This document shows positions 42,850-52,502 of a stretch of DNA of 64,000 nucleotides, in pieces; the stretch's first letter is position 1; every line of letters begins with the position of its first letter. The notes beneath the pieces were generated by a model, which ran no database searches, was not told where the DNA came from, and saw only the letters and a list, made by a program, of their open reading frames with translations. The stretch comes from Porphyridium purpureum (lineage: Eukaryota; Rhodophyta; Bangiophyceae; Porphyridiales; Porphyridiaceae), in contig VRMN01000021.1 in NCBI GenBank assembly GCA_008690995.1, positions 62,001-126,000 on the forward strand, read 5' to 3'. A program made the position numbers and the translations under genes.

Positions 42850-43647
42850 GCCGCCCTCCTTCGCAGTGTGATCAAAGTGCTTCTCCTACTGCCAGCAACT
42901 ATGATGCGCGCGCGTTCGAGTGGAACGTTCGCGACACTTTTCATGATCACAAGGTGAAGCCAAGCGGAGCGTACTCACCATTAACGATCCATATTCTGTA
43001 TATCTCTTTATCCTCGCAACGTGCCGCAAGTTTCTTCCGCCAAGACGCTCGGTCACACGCGATACGAATAACGGCCGAGCGCACGCAGGATAGAAAACGA
43101 GAATTGTGCAGAAAACCCCAAAGACAGCAGCACGTGCTTGATTCAGGGTCGCTCACGCACAGTTCCTCATCACAGCGCGCCTAAATCAAGCGCAAAATAG
43201 TCTCTCACTCACAGTACCGAGCGCCGCCGGTCGCCGGACTCTGCAACGCCAAACGTTGCACGTTGCGCAGCAACGCAGACTCGTTTCGCGTCTGCAACCT
43301 TTTTCTGAAGGATTCGCGTGTTCTTTTTGCAGGCGAATTGGCGTTGATGTTCATAACGGAGTGGCAACGGCGGAGGCAAGAGGCACTGAATGTTTGAATA
43401 TGGCATTGTCCGGCCAGTGGCGGAAGGACGCTTCTGCCAGTGAGGCTGCGGAAAATCCATCCTTTTTATGAGCAGACCTACTCTCGGATGGATCGACCCT
43501 CGCGGCCTTGGCGGTGCGGCGTTTCTGCCCGGGTCGTGCAATTGACTTTTTGAGCGGTGTGGGTCCGATGGAGCGTGTGATCGCACAGCGTCACCGTGTT
43601 GACATCGAGCGGTGCGTCGACTGATCGCGATGTGGTAAGTCGACAGG
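42850..43647. other. Divergent intergenic stretch, no gene seen
   Basis: It separates the 5' end of the membrane protein gene from the plus-strand ORF at 43648. No motif or repeat is clear. Confidence 0.4.
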
Positions 43648-44115
43648 GTGAAGTGCTGGTCGTGTTGCCTTTTGAAGCGGGCATGTGCGCTGGGAATACG
43701 CCACGCATGGTGCACCGGCGAGTCAAATATAGAGATATTTAATGACCATGTCTACAAGGATATGATCTCTTATATCACGTACTCGACCCGGCCCGGCTAT
43801 GTACAAGGCGAACTTCACGAACAGAGGGGCACATTGGAGAATGTGAAAGATCTGATGGACTACACCATGAAGAAATTCATCCCCGATCTGGTGGCTTTTG
43901 TGCAGTGCTTCTTTGTGTATGACATTGCCGAAGCATCGAGTGCGGGTAGCAAGTATAATCAAGCCATGAAAGCGTACGTGGAGGACTACATGAAAGCAGG
44001 CCCAAATCTGGCACAGCTCGCTGGTCGAGCTGCAGAAGAAGGGCAGAAAAGGATTGCGGTAGCGCAAACAATGAAGGCGCGCCTCGATGTGATGCGAAAC
44101 TCGAGCCGAATGTGA
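43648..44115 (+). CDS. Small protein of unknown function
   Basis: A frame of 155 residues. The first 25 residues are Cys-rich and may not be translated. From about residue 28 the sequence is globular and helix-forming: IFNDHVYKDMISYITYSTRP, then VKDLMDYTMKKFIPDLVAFV, then AGPNLAQLAGRAAEEGQKRI. I recognise no family. Balanced composition and amphipathic helices distinguish it from the Arg/Ser-rich chance frames around it. It may also be one exon or a remnant of a larger gene whose 5' part is lost, since no good start lies closer to the globular part. Confidence 0.45.
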   Translation: MKCWSCCLLKRACALGIRHAWCTGESNIEIFNDHVYKDMISYITYSTRPGYVQGELHEQRGTLENVKDLMDYTMKKFIPDLVAFVQCFFVYDIAEASSAGSKYNQAMKAYVEDYMKAGPNLAQLAGRAAEEGQKRIAVAQTMKARLDVMRNSSRM

Positions 44116-44590
44116 GCTTACTTGGTTTTGTAAAAGCCGATCTATTCCTGCAGCGGGGGCTTAAAGCGCGTTTGCAAACAGTATCGCACGGCTGCAGCTT
44201 GCGCCAGTCTTGGCGAGCGCCCGCACAGGTGGAAGCGCACTCGTTTGCTGGAAAGAGGAGCCGCGTTGGGTGGTGGCAAAGGCTGTGACCTGAGCGGCCG
44301 AGGCGTGTTTGACATCACCCGTTTGCGGGCGCGAAGGACTCGGTATCTTATCCTCTCTGTCCAGGCTTTTTTCGTGTGCGGGCAAATCCTTCCTTTGGTT
44401 TTACTTTGTCAAGACATGATCGTGTGGTAAACTATTCTCTTTGCTTCTCGCTGCCTCGTGAGCCGCGCAAGTCTGGGTGTTCTCAATTGCGTCCTGTTAT
44501 GCTTGACCCGGCCGCCTTTTGATCTTAACTCCCTGTGCCGGATGCAAGCAAGGTCACTGAACAGGTGGGTGGCGGGACCAAGAACCGCTT
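44116..44590. other. Intergenic, no gene seen
   Basis: 475 bp between the convergent ends of the ORF at 43648 and the minus-strand ORF at 44591. No motif is seen. Confidence 0.4.
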
Positions 44591-45418
44591 CTATTGCTGA
44601 TTCGCATCGACGTGCTCCTCGGGTGTGTTGAACGTGCCGTTGTCCATTTCGGCTGGGATCACCTCGGGCTCGTTTGGCGGCTCGGTTGGCGGCTCGGTTG
44701 GCGGCTGCGAGACGCCATTGGTCTCCTGGCGTTGCTCAGATGGCGGCATCCCTTCTTCGTCAGCACTGCTTTCATGTGCACGCGCAACTGATTGCATCAT
44801 TTCTTCAAGCCGCCGCTCCTCTCGTTGTCGCATCCAGTCAGACTCCAAACCTTCCACACCAATGTCGTGTCCCAGTTCTTTGGCAGGGTATGCGTGCGCC
44901 ATGACGTTGTCCCGCTCTTCTTCAGTGAGATATCCACCAGAAATCTGCTTTGCATTGCACTCGGTCGTGCGCACTCGCTCTCCTTGCGTTTCCAACGCTG
45001 TTTTGGTTGCCTCCTTTAGGTGTATGAGCACCTCCAAACTCGCATAGTACACAAGCTCATTCCACGCTCGCTTTTCGGTACAGTCAACCCTCTCGAAGCC
45101 GCCGATATATTTGTCCGACCCACTGCTCGTCCGGATAGCCAAGCGCCAGTCAGCTACGTCATCCTTTTCGTATCGCTCCAGACACGCGCCATCCATCGCC
45201 CGCACGTGAAGCGCCTCCCGAAACTTGGCTCGAAACAATCCTAGAGTGAAGACCTTGATCGCATTCGACGCATGAACGTGGGAGGTGCGATCCGCAAAAA
45301 ACTCAATCGCGCTGGACCGAATGATACGCATGTGTGTTTCTGGGTTGCGACACAGAAAGGCGAGCGAGCCGTCTCCTTTGGTTGCAGCGATCATCGTACC
45401 CATCATGCCTTTGGACAT
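44591..45418 (-). CDS. Unknown protein, probably the 3' part of a longer gene
   Basis: A frame of 275 residues starting MSKGMMGTMIAATKGDGSLA. It has a mixed alpha/beta core (MRIIRSSAIEFFADRTSHVH, IKVFTLGLFRAKFREALHVR), a charged helical part (MRQREERRLEEMMQSVARAH) and an acidic Pro/Glu-rich tail with PPTEPPTEPPNEPE repeats. No family is recognised. The frame is open for about 22 codons upstream of this ATG (to a TAA), and good-looking coding sequence lies just beyond in other frames at 45450-46005. The two pieces are therefore likely one gene split by frameshifts or by an intron I cannot place. Confidence 0.55.
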   Translation of the reverse strand: MSKGMMGTMIAATKGDGSLAFLCRNPETHMRIIRSSAIEFFADRTSHVHASNAIKVFTLGLFRAKFREALHVRAMDGACLERYEKDDVADWRLAIRTSSGSDKYIGGFERVDCTEKRAWNELVYYASLEVLIHLKEATKTALETQGERVRTTECNAKQISGGYLTEEERDNVMAHAYPAKELGHDIGVEGLESDWMRQREERRLEEMMQSVARAHESSADEEGMPPSEQRQETNGVSQPPTEPPTEPPNEPEVIPAEMDNGTFNTPEEHVDANQQ

Positions 45419-45449
45419 TGAGTCCTGTCGCGCCGACCGAGACTTGATA

Positions 45450-46005
45450 TCATGCGTTCTCCTGGAGCTCAGCCACCATGTTTTTTAGCGCCGCCTCGCG
45501 CTCCTTTCGCGCAATACAATCCTGCAGCTCGGCTTGACATAGCCGGTCTAAAATCTTGGCACAGCATTCAAGGCTACGTTTCACTGTGGGAGGATATCTT
45601 GTTCGGATGCCGCGTGACCTGGTCAAACTTGGTTGCCAATGCGTAGCTGTACGTGAAGCCCTGGCCCGGTGGAAACGATCTCACGACCTTTCCACTTTCT
45701 GTGGATTTCACTGATGGACCACTGCCCAACACTTTGACAAGGTCGACGCGCCTCTGTCTTTCTACTTCGAGCCTGGACACAAAACAATCCTTCTCTTGAT
45801 GCAAAAGTTCCTCATCCAACATGGCAGACTTTGTCACGTGGATCAGAAGCATCTTCTCGAATTCCGCGTGCCCAAAGATGTCACCGTAGCCGCTCAGCAC
45901 GTGGCACAAATTGGAGCTGATGGCGGTGGATCCTTCGGCCACACACACCACCGCCGTTGGTACCTGCTTGAAGCTCGCCGCCATGAGCTCCTCGCGAGAG
46001 ACCAA
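45450..46005 (-). pseudogene. Frameshifted 5' part of the unknown gene at 44591-45418
   Basis: From the ATG at 46005 a globular-looking frame runs 143 residues (MVSREELMAASFKQVPTAVV, then SGYGDIFGHAEFEKMLLIHV). Near 45600 it stops, but the next frame carries on with sensible sequence (RYPPTVKRSLECCAKILDRL, then CIARKEREAALKNMVAELQE) to a TGA at 45450. One frame change lies inside this piece and a second separates it from the ORF at 44591. Either the gene is dead, or a short intron or assembly error is present. I recognise no family. Confidence 0.45.
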
Positions 46006-47245
46006 GAAGCTTTCCCAGGCCTCTCGCGCTTGTTATGAAACATACACATTCACAAAGTTCTCCACGCTGGGTGTCGAGGACGTGCGAGCACGGTTGAAAC
46101 CGGTAGCTGCGAGATGGCTCCACATGGGCGTGTGTTCACGTTACGAACTCGGTCAAGAATTAGACCACCTTTGCGCGAGAACCCAGTCTACCAATGTCCA
46201 TTGTTGGACGCAGTGCGCTCTTCACGTCACGAAGCCCTCGTTGCCAGTTCTCGCCGAGGTTGCACCGCTTTCACATTCTCGAACGGGCGCGCAGGCGGAA
46301 ATGGAAGGCGCGGAAAGCAGGTGGGCAGCGCGGTGCCGCGTCCGCGCGCAGGTTCGTGCGCGACGCCAGCAGGCTGAATAAACCGCGGGCGCGCACTTGG
46401 CTAGTTCAGCTCGCAGCCTCAGGATATGAGGCGAACCAGATGTGAAAGAAACATGGAACGCAGACCGAGATGCGGCGACAGACAATGAAAATGTTGGTGT
46501 CTAGGAAGAGTATGAAATTATCCGACAAGTTGTCCTGGTTTTAATCTACGCGTCGGTGCCGTTTGCCCTCGAATCATGGTCTAGGTTTCAATGTGTACAC
46601 CTTTCTAGAAGGATGCGAGGCCGGGAGCACGTCCGGTGACTCGGAAACCTCCGTGAACACATTGCTCGGTCCGACTATATCGGTTTTGGATTCCACATCA
46701 GTGAGTCCACCACCAACACGTTCTCCATCTCTGTCAAGAGCTAGTTATTGCACCGATGCACAGAAAAAGTCTTAAAAACTGTTGTGGGCGCCGAATGAAT
46801 CAAACTGATGGAGCTCGACGAATAGATTCTCAGGACAATGACAGACGATTTATTGAGTCCAGAAGAACGGGACAGGGAGATTCTCCAAAAAAATTATCCA
46901 TGCAGAGATGAGGGGTCAAATGCTGACGTGCAGCGATTGAACGCGACAATGTGTGTTTCAACAGGGCGCGGATGCCGATCTTTGTGGAACCGACCAATAT
47001 GGTTTGCACCATGCATGCTCGCAAACCATTGCGCTCTCCTGAAGACATGCTCTGGCGCTTCCAACGTGGTTCGCTCCTGAAATCGTAGTTTGCAGAGAAT
47101 TATGACAGCGTCTCTCGCCGCCGACTTTAAACAAATGGATAGCTCGTGGCTAAAGCTCCAACCATCAAACGCATCCACGATCTGCCATTGGAATATCCAA
47201 GGTTGCGTGAATCGACCAAGACAAGCGCACATCGGATGTGCCCTG
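46006..47245. other. 3' flank of the interrupted DUF2254 gene, part of a tandem duplication
   Basis: No gene is seen. From about 46240 this stretch aligns by eye with 54960-55980. For example, both contain TTGGCTAGTT inside a GC-rich block, then a shared TCTTTGTGG(A/C)ACCG block, then GAATCGACC near the gene end. It is the downstream flank of duplicated unit A. Confidence 0.55.
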
Positions 47246-47641
47246 CTAAACTTCATTGACAAAAGAGTCACCATCACCAATTCTTTCTACCTGGGCATAG
47301 TCCTCGGCGTCGCAGTACGCGGGATCCACCTCAGATTCCCACACGTTTAACTCTGATGAATCTGTGAGACTTGTAGAGGCTTGCGTCTCCGAAACGTCCT
47401 CTTTCCCCATCATCAATTTGGCAATGGATTTCTCAGCGGCGTGCTCGATAGCATCGTAATTATGGTGCTCGTGCACTTTGCGAGCCATCTTCAGCAAAAC
47501 TTTCATGTGATTTTCCACGAGCGCAACGCGAGAAAGCAGCTCAGCCCTGGTGCTTTCAGTCACCGCCAACTCTAGCTGGCGGTGAATGACGTAACCAATA
47601 TTGCCCAGCACAAACTGCAATTTCCTAGAGACCTGGACGTC

Positions 47642-47646
47642 TGCGA
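47642..47646. repeat. Target-site duplication TGCGA, left copy
   Basis: TGCGA directly precedes the 5' LTR and is repeated directly after the 3' LTR at 52498-52502. Confidence 0.95.
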
Positions 47647-47996
47647 TGTTGGAATTCGACAACCCACTCCAACTCAAGAGGCACAGTTTCAGGTGACACG
47701 GTTTCGGATTACGCGGTTTCGGATTGCATGGTTTCAGGTGGCACGGTTTCGGACTACACGGTTTCGGATTGCATGGTTTCCCGTGAAGACGATGAGCATA
47801 AAAGGGCGAGTGGAGCGCACGGAAGACGCGAGAGGCAAGAGACATAGAGGCAGAGGTTGTTGGCTGAAGGTATAGAAGTAAACGGTGCTCCATTCGTTTA
47901 CGCGAGCGAATCCCCGGCGAAGGCAGAGAGCCTGCGCGGTGCGCCGGGCACGGAGGACGAGTGGCGAATTGCGCGAACGACGAGCCATTTTCAACA
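47647..47996 (+). repeat. 5' LTR of the intact-looking Copia element
   Basis: 350 bp with TGTTG/CAACA ends. It contains a short-period tandem array at about 47691-47780 built on GGTTTCGGATT and GGTTTCAGGTG words of about 15 bp. Confidence 0.95.
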
Positions 47997-50900
47997 TGGT
48001 ATCATCGCTGGGCAACATGGACAGTGGGATGGCGCGTCTGAATCCGTACAATTACGCGACATGGAAGACGCAGATGAAGATGCGTTTACTTGAGAAGCAG
48101 GTGTGGAGCGCTGTCGTTCCCCTGACTGAGGGCGTGGAAGACTCCAGCACGGGTACAGACAACATGAAGGCACTGGGCCTCATCGGCTCTGCTGTTGAGC
48201 CAGCGTTGGTGTCGCATATTGCGCACGTTGAGTCGGCGAGAGACGCCTGGAACGTATTACAGTCGGTTTTCCAAATGAGCGGGGCTGCGCGTGGGGCATC
48301 TTTGCGGAGAGAGCTTCACGCCATGAAACTGAAAGCCGGTCAGGCTATAAATGAGTACGTTGCAGAAGCTGTGCGCCTTCGGAACGAATTTATTATAGCC
48401 GGGATTTCTATTGACGCACAGGAACTGAATCAGGCCCTTTTTGCTGGACTGCCGGGAGAGTATGCGATTGCGGAGCACATGGCATTGGTCGGTGGTGCTC
48501 AGGCCTTGGAGAGCATTTTACCTTCGTTGCTTCTGGCAGAAGCGTCGATCAACTTGAAGAGTGAGCCACGTTCAGCCGGAGAGCACGGTCATGGCGTGGC
48601 GTTGATGGCTCCATCGCGGCAGCCACGTCGTCAGCGTCGACGTTTGACGTGTTTTCGCTGTCAGTCCGAAGAGCATTTGATTCGGGAATGCCCGCATCCG
48701 CCAACCACCGGTGCGCCCTACAGCTCTACGCATGGCACATCTCATGCGCGGCTGAGTCTTGAGCCAGATGCTGCGATAGGAAGCCGCAACGGAGAGGTTG
48801 TTCTCGCTTGCCGAGTGGCCGTCACGCGTTCGTACGCGGATGTATGCGCTGGCAGAATGGCACAGAGTGGTAGAGTGGCTGAGGAACCGGCGGCCACAAG
48901 TGCGTTCCGTGCGGGAAACTTTACTGACGCCTTTCATCTCGACGACCAAGCCAAACGATGCGGCTTTATTATCGATAGCGGCGCAACATCTCACATGACT
49001 CCCAACTTGGAGCTTCTTTGTAAGACGGCACCATGTGAGAAGAACATTCTCGTTGCTGATGGGAGGCGCCTGACCGCGAGTTTGGAAGGGTCCGTCATCC
49101 TCGGAGATGGTGTCCGCCTGGACAGGGTGCTCTATGTGAAAGATTTAGAAGCGAGCCTGCTCTCTGTGCGGCAAGTTGTGGCAAGCGGAGCCAGTGTGTC
49201 CTTCAATGAGGACGCGTGCGTAATAAGCAAGGGCGGGCGTACGGTTCTGACAGGGACTAGGAGCAAGCTCGACGGCCTCTATCGGGTCAGGGAGACGCGC
49301 AAGGCGTTTGCGGCCTCGATGACAGCGGACAAGCATTGGCTGTGGCACGGACGATTTTGTCATCCATCCCCGTCAGCGCTGCAGAAGACAATGAGTATGG
49401 TGGACGGCGTGGACGCGGAAATCGTCGGAGAAAAGGTGAGCATGCAAGAGAGCTGCACAGCATGTTTGGAGTCCAAGCATTCGAGGCGTGTCTTTCCGGC
49501 TACAGGTACCCGCGCTCAAGCCCCCTTGGATTTAATCCACACTGATATATGCGGGCCCATAAGTCCTCCCGCGCATGATGGATCCAAATACTTCATCACT
49601 TTCTACGATGATGCCACGCGTCTTTCTGTCGCGCAACCCATTAAGAACAAGGATGAGTCTTTCGCCGTACTTACAAGGACACTCAAATATTTAGAGAGGC
49701 AATCGGGGCGAAAGGTGAGACGCATCCGTTCCGACAATGGAGGCGAGTTCGTGTCAAGGAAGATGGAAGAATGGTTTGCAGACAACGGTATTGCGCACGA
49801 GCTTGCGCCACCGTATACGCCGCAAATGAACGGGCGTGCGGAACGGCTGAACCGGACCCTGCTCGAAAAACTAAGAACAGTTTTGCGGGCATCGGGCATG
49901 GGAAAACAACTTTGGAATGAAGCACTTCTGGCTGTGAATCATGCGCGCAACAGGACAGCTGTAGATGACCTGACGTGCACTCCGTGGCAGGCGTTCTTCG
50001 GAAGGCGGCCAGATGTTAGCCACCTGAAAGTGTTTGGTGCGAAGTGCATAGTGCTGGACACGCAAGCGGAAAAGTTGGATCCACGAGGCAAGGCAGGACG
50101 CATCGTTGGGTATGGAACAAGACCACATGTATACAGGGTGCATTTAAATGAGGGCATAGTAGTGAGTACAAATGTTCGAGTTGTAAGCGAAAATGGAGAC
50201 CCTATGCAGACAACGATGGGGCAAGTCGACTGTGAGGACGAAGACCAGGATATCCCTCTTGACGACGAAGAGGCCTCGACGGAGAGCTCTATCGCGACCG
50301 TGGAAAGCGGAGGTGTGCCAACCCCGTCGACGCCACAAGACGATTCTCTGGGCATTGTCCGCAATCGAGTTCGCGGGTGGCAAACTGAAACACCGTCTGC
50401 TTTCATAAAGTCGACAAGGAGCGGGCGTGATATTCGAATGCCGACGCGCTATCGTGCGGATCTGTGCTTCCTGACGCAGTTGGTTATCGACCCCGACATG
50501 TTGGCCTCGAAGGAAGCTATAAGCGCGCGACATCGTGAATTAGAGACTATCAAGAGATTTAAGACTTGGGAACCCACACAGGTGATGGAAAAGAGAGAGG
50601 CCGAAAAGATACCGGGGGCTTTGTTCGTACGCGTGAAGTTTGTGCATGCTCTGAAGAACTCTGAACTCGACGGGCAAGCCGAATGGAAGGCACGCCTAGT
50701 CGCCCAAGGCTGTGTTGTACGCGACGCCACCGGGCGAAATGTGAAAGACGAGCTCGAGTTCCCATACGTTGCACCAGCTTCTCTGCTGGCGGTGAAATCA
50801 AATCTAGTTTTGGCAAGGGCACTGGGTCACGATGCGGGGATTTTTGATTTCGAGGCAGCATATCTAGGAGCTCGTCTCACTGGCCCGCCAATTTTTCTTA

Positions 50901-52348
50901 TACTACCAAGGGAGGCGTGGGATCTTGATTGGGCGACTTTGAACCAACCAGTGGTGCCTTGCCTGAAGGCTTTGTATGGTCTGCCGGCTTCTGGCAGCGT
51001 GTATCAAGTTGACGCAATGAGAAAAATGTCGGCGCGAGGATGGAACGCAATGGAGACGGAGATGAACACTTTTTATCGCGAGATCAACGGGCATAAGTTG
51101 AGTCTGACTTTGTATGTCGACGACGGCATAGTTACAGGGCCGCGTAAAGAAATCTGCGAAGTCCTGGACGAACTGAGGTCGGACTTCAGCATCACGAAGC
51201 CGGTGTGCTTCATCAATGCGGCGACGAAAGAGGTGCCCGCCCGTTTCCTCGGAATGAATCTGTTCCTTGAAAACAACAAACTCATGCTCGAAAACAGCAC
51301 CTATGCTAAGCTGATACTAGCGAGATACGTCGAATACTGCTTCAGCACAAAGCCAAGAAAAGTCACGACTCCCACCGTCGACACTGAAACCATCAAGAAG
51401 CTGATTGATGAAGGAGCGGCCAGTGGCGGGGAGACAGCACCTTGCACAGGTTGGCAACGTGAAGCAATAGGCCGGCTGCTATGGTTGGCGAGAACGTCGA
51501 GGCCAGACATCTGTTACGCGGTGCACAGGCTCGCAACGTTCACGGACAAGTGGGACCAAGAAGCCGACGCACGATTAAGGAGAATACTCGCGTACCTTTA
51601 CTATCACGTGGAATCTGTGCTGTGCCTCGAGGGCAACCTACGTGATGGGACTCCAGATCTTTTATTGTTCACAGACTCGGACTGTGCAGGGTGCCTGCGG
51701 ACTCGAAAATCAACGGGAGGATGGTGCGTTTTCCTGCTGGGCAGGCTTGTCGACTGGAACAGTAAGAGGCAAGGTCGCGCTGCCGTAAGTTCTACCGAGG
51801 CAGAGCTGGTTGCTCTACATGCTGGGACAACGCGGGGACTTCTTCCTTGCGCAAGCATTGTGCGCAGCTTCTTCGGAAAGCAGCCGAGCTCCTCGACCTT
51901 CATCGACAACGAGGCCGCGCGTAGTGCGGTCAAGCGCGGCTACTCTACAGCCCTGAGGCATCTGGAGAGACATGACGGGGCAAGGCTTGCGGTTCTGAAT
52001 GAAATATACGATGACATCGATGGCTCCGGTCTGTACTTCACACCGTCAGCAAGTAACATAGCAGACATTCTGACGAAGGACGTGAGCACTGACGTTTTCC
52101 GGCGTGCAAGAAAAGTTTTTCAGGTAGGAGTTGGTGTCGAGGGGGGGTGTTGGAATTCGACAACCCACTCCAACTCAAGAGGCACAGTTTCAGGTGACAC
52201 GGTTTCGGATTACGCGGTTTCGGATTGCATGGTTTCAGGTGGCACGGTTTCGGACTACACGGTTTCGGATTGCATGGTTTCCCGTGAAGACGATGAGCAT
52301 AAAAGGGCGAGTGGAGCGCACGGAAGACGCGAGAGGCAAGAGACATAG
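47996..52348 (+). CDS. Copia gag-pol polyprotein
   Basis: One frame of about 1,450 residues (MVSSLGNMDSGMARL...). Parts in order: gag with the Copia gag helices, then a CCHC zinc knuckle CFRCQSEEHLIREC near 48651; protease with IIDSGATSHM near 48970; pre-integrase HLWHGRF-type motif near 49335; integrase core with LIHTDICGP near 49525, SDNGGEF near 49730 and NGRAERLNRTLLEK near 49830; reverse transcriptase with LYVDDGIVTG near 51110; RNase H with FTDSDCAGC near 51670 and SSTEAEL near 51790. The order integrase before reverse transcriptase is diagnostic of Copia. The frame reads through the inner edge of the 3' LTR to a stop at 52346-52348. Confidence 0.92.
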   Translation: MVSSLGNMDSGMARLNPYNYATWKTQMKMRLLEKQVWSAVVPLTEGVEDSSTGTDNMKALGLIGSAVEPALVSHIAHVESARDAWNVLQSVFQMSGAARGASLRRELHAMKLKAGQAINEYVAEAVRLRNEFIIAGISIDAQELNQALFAGLPGEYAIAEHMALVGGAQALESILPSLLLAEASINLKSEPRSAGEHGHGVALMAPSRQPRRQRRRLTCFRCQSEEHLIRECPHPPTTGAPYSSTHGTSHARLSLEPDAAIGSRNGEVVLACRVAVTRSYADVCAGRMAQSGRVAEEPAATSAFRAGNFTDAFHLDDQAKRCGFIIDSGATSHMTPNLELLCKTAPCEKNILVADGRRLTASLEGSVILGDGVRLDRVLYVKDLEASLLSVRQVVASGASVSFNEDACVISKGGRTVLTGTRSKLDGLYRVRETRKAFAASMTADKHWLWHGRFCHPSPSALQKTMSMVDGVDAEIVGEKVSMQESCTACLESKHSRRVFPATGTRAQAPLDLIHTDICGPISPPAHDGSKYFITFYDDATRLSVAQPIKNKDESFAVLTRTLKYLERQSGRKVRRIRSDNGGEFVSRKMEEWFADNGIAHELAPPYTPQMNGRAERLNRTLLEKLRTVLRASGMGKQLWNEALLAVNHARNRTAVDDLTCTPWQAFFGRRPDVSHLKVFGAKCIVLDTQAEKLDPRGKAGRIVGYGTRPHVYRVHLNEGIVVSTNVRVVSENGDPMQTTMGQVDCEDEDQDIPLDDEEASTESSIATVESGGVPTPSTPQDDSLGIVRNRVRGWQTETPSAFIKSTRSGRDIRMPTRYRADLCFLTQLVIDPDMLASKEAISARHRELETIKRFKTWEPTQVMEKREAEKIPGALFVRVKFVHALKNSELDGQAEWKARLVAQGCVVRDATGRNVKDELEFPYVAPASLLAVKSNLVLARALGHDAGIFDFEAAYLGARLTGPPIFLILPREAWDLDWATLNQPVVPCLKALYGLPASGSVYQVDAMRKMSARGWNAMETEMNTFYREINGHKLSLTLYVDDGIVTGPRKEICEVLDELRSDFSITKPVCFINAATKEVPARFLGMNLFLENNKLMLENSTYAKLILARYVEYCFSTKPRKVTTPTVDTETIKKLIDEGAASGGETAPCTGWQREAIGRLLWLARTSRPDICYAVHRLATFTDKWDQEADARLRRILAYLYYHVESVLCLEGNLRDGTPDLLLFTDSDCAGCLRTRKSTGGWCVFLLGRLVDWNSKRQGRAAVSSTEAELVALHAGTTRGLLPCASIVRSFFGKQPSSSTFIDNEAARSAVKRGYSTALRHLERHDGARLAVLNEIYDDIDGSGLYFTPSASNIADILTKDVSTDVFRRARKVFQVGVGVEGGCWNSTTHSNSRGTVSGDTVSDYAVSDCMVSGGTVSDYTVSDCMVSREDDEHKRASGAHGRRERQET
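47997..48008 (+). other. Primer-binding site (initiator tRNA-Met type)
   Basis: TGGTATCATCGC directly follows the 5' LTR. Its first eight bases match the TGGTATCA of the common Copia primer site that pairs with the 3' end of initiator tRNA-Met. Confidence 0.6.
52139..52147 (+). other. Polypurine tract of the intact-looking Copia element
   Basis: A GA step followed by a seven-G run ends exactly at the 3' LTR, as expected for plus-strand priming. Confidence 0.7.
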
Positions 52349-52497
52349 AGGCAGAGGTTGTTGGCTGAAGGTATAGAAGTAAACGGTGCTCCATTCGTTT
52401 ACGCGAGCGAATCCCCGGCGAAGGCAGAGAGCCTGCGCGGTGCGCCGGGCACGGAGGACGAGTGGCGAATTGCGCGAACGACGAGCCATTTTCAACA
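52148..52497 (+). repeat. 3' LTR of the intact-looking Copia element
   Basis: 350 bp, same as the 5' LTR by eye, and it carries the same internal array. Confidence 0.95.
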
Positions 52498-52502
52498 TGC
52501 GA
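52498..52502. repeat. Target-site duplication TGCGA, right copy
   Basis: Second copy of the 5-bp duplication made by integration into DUF2254 copy A. Confidence 0.95.

Larger units (their letters stand above)
47647..52497 (+). mobile_element. Copia (Ty1/copia) LTR retrotransposon, looks whole, very young
   Basis: A 4,851-bp element on the plus strand. It has 350-bp LTRs beginning TGTTG and ending CAACA, a TGCGA target duplication, a primer site, one long gag-pol frame, a purine tract and the second LTR. The LTRs look identical over their full length, so the insertion is recent on an evolutionary scale. It lies inside a host DUF2254 gene and reads opposite to it. It is only distantly related to the Copia element at 10171-15765: different LTR length and ends, and different gag. 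Confidence 0.95.
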
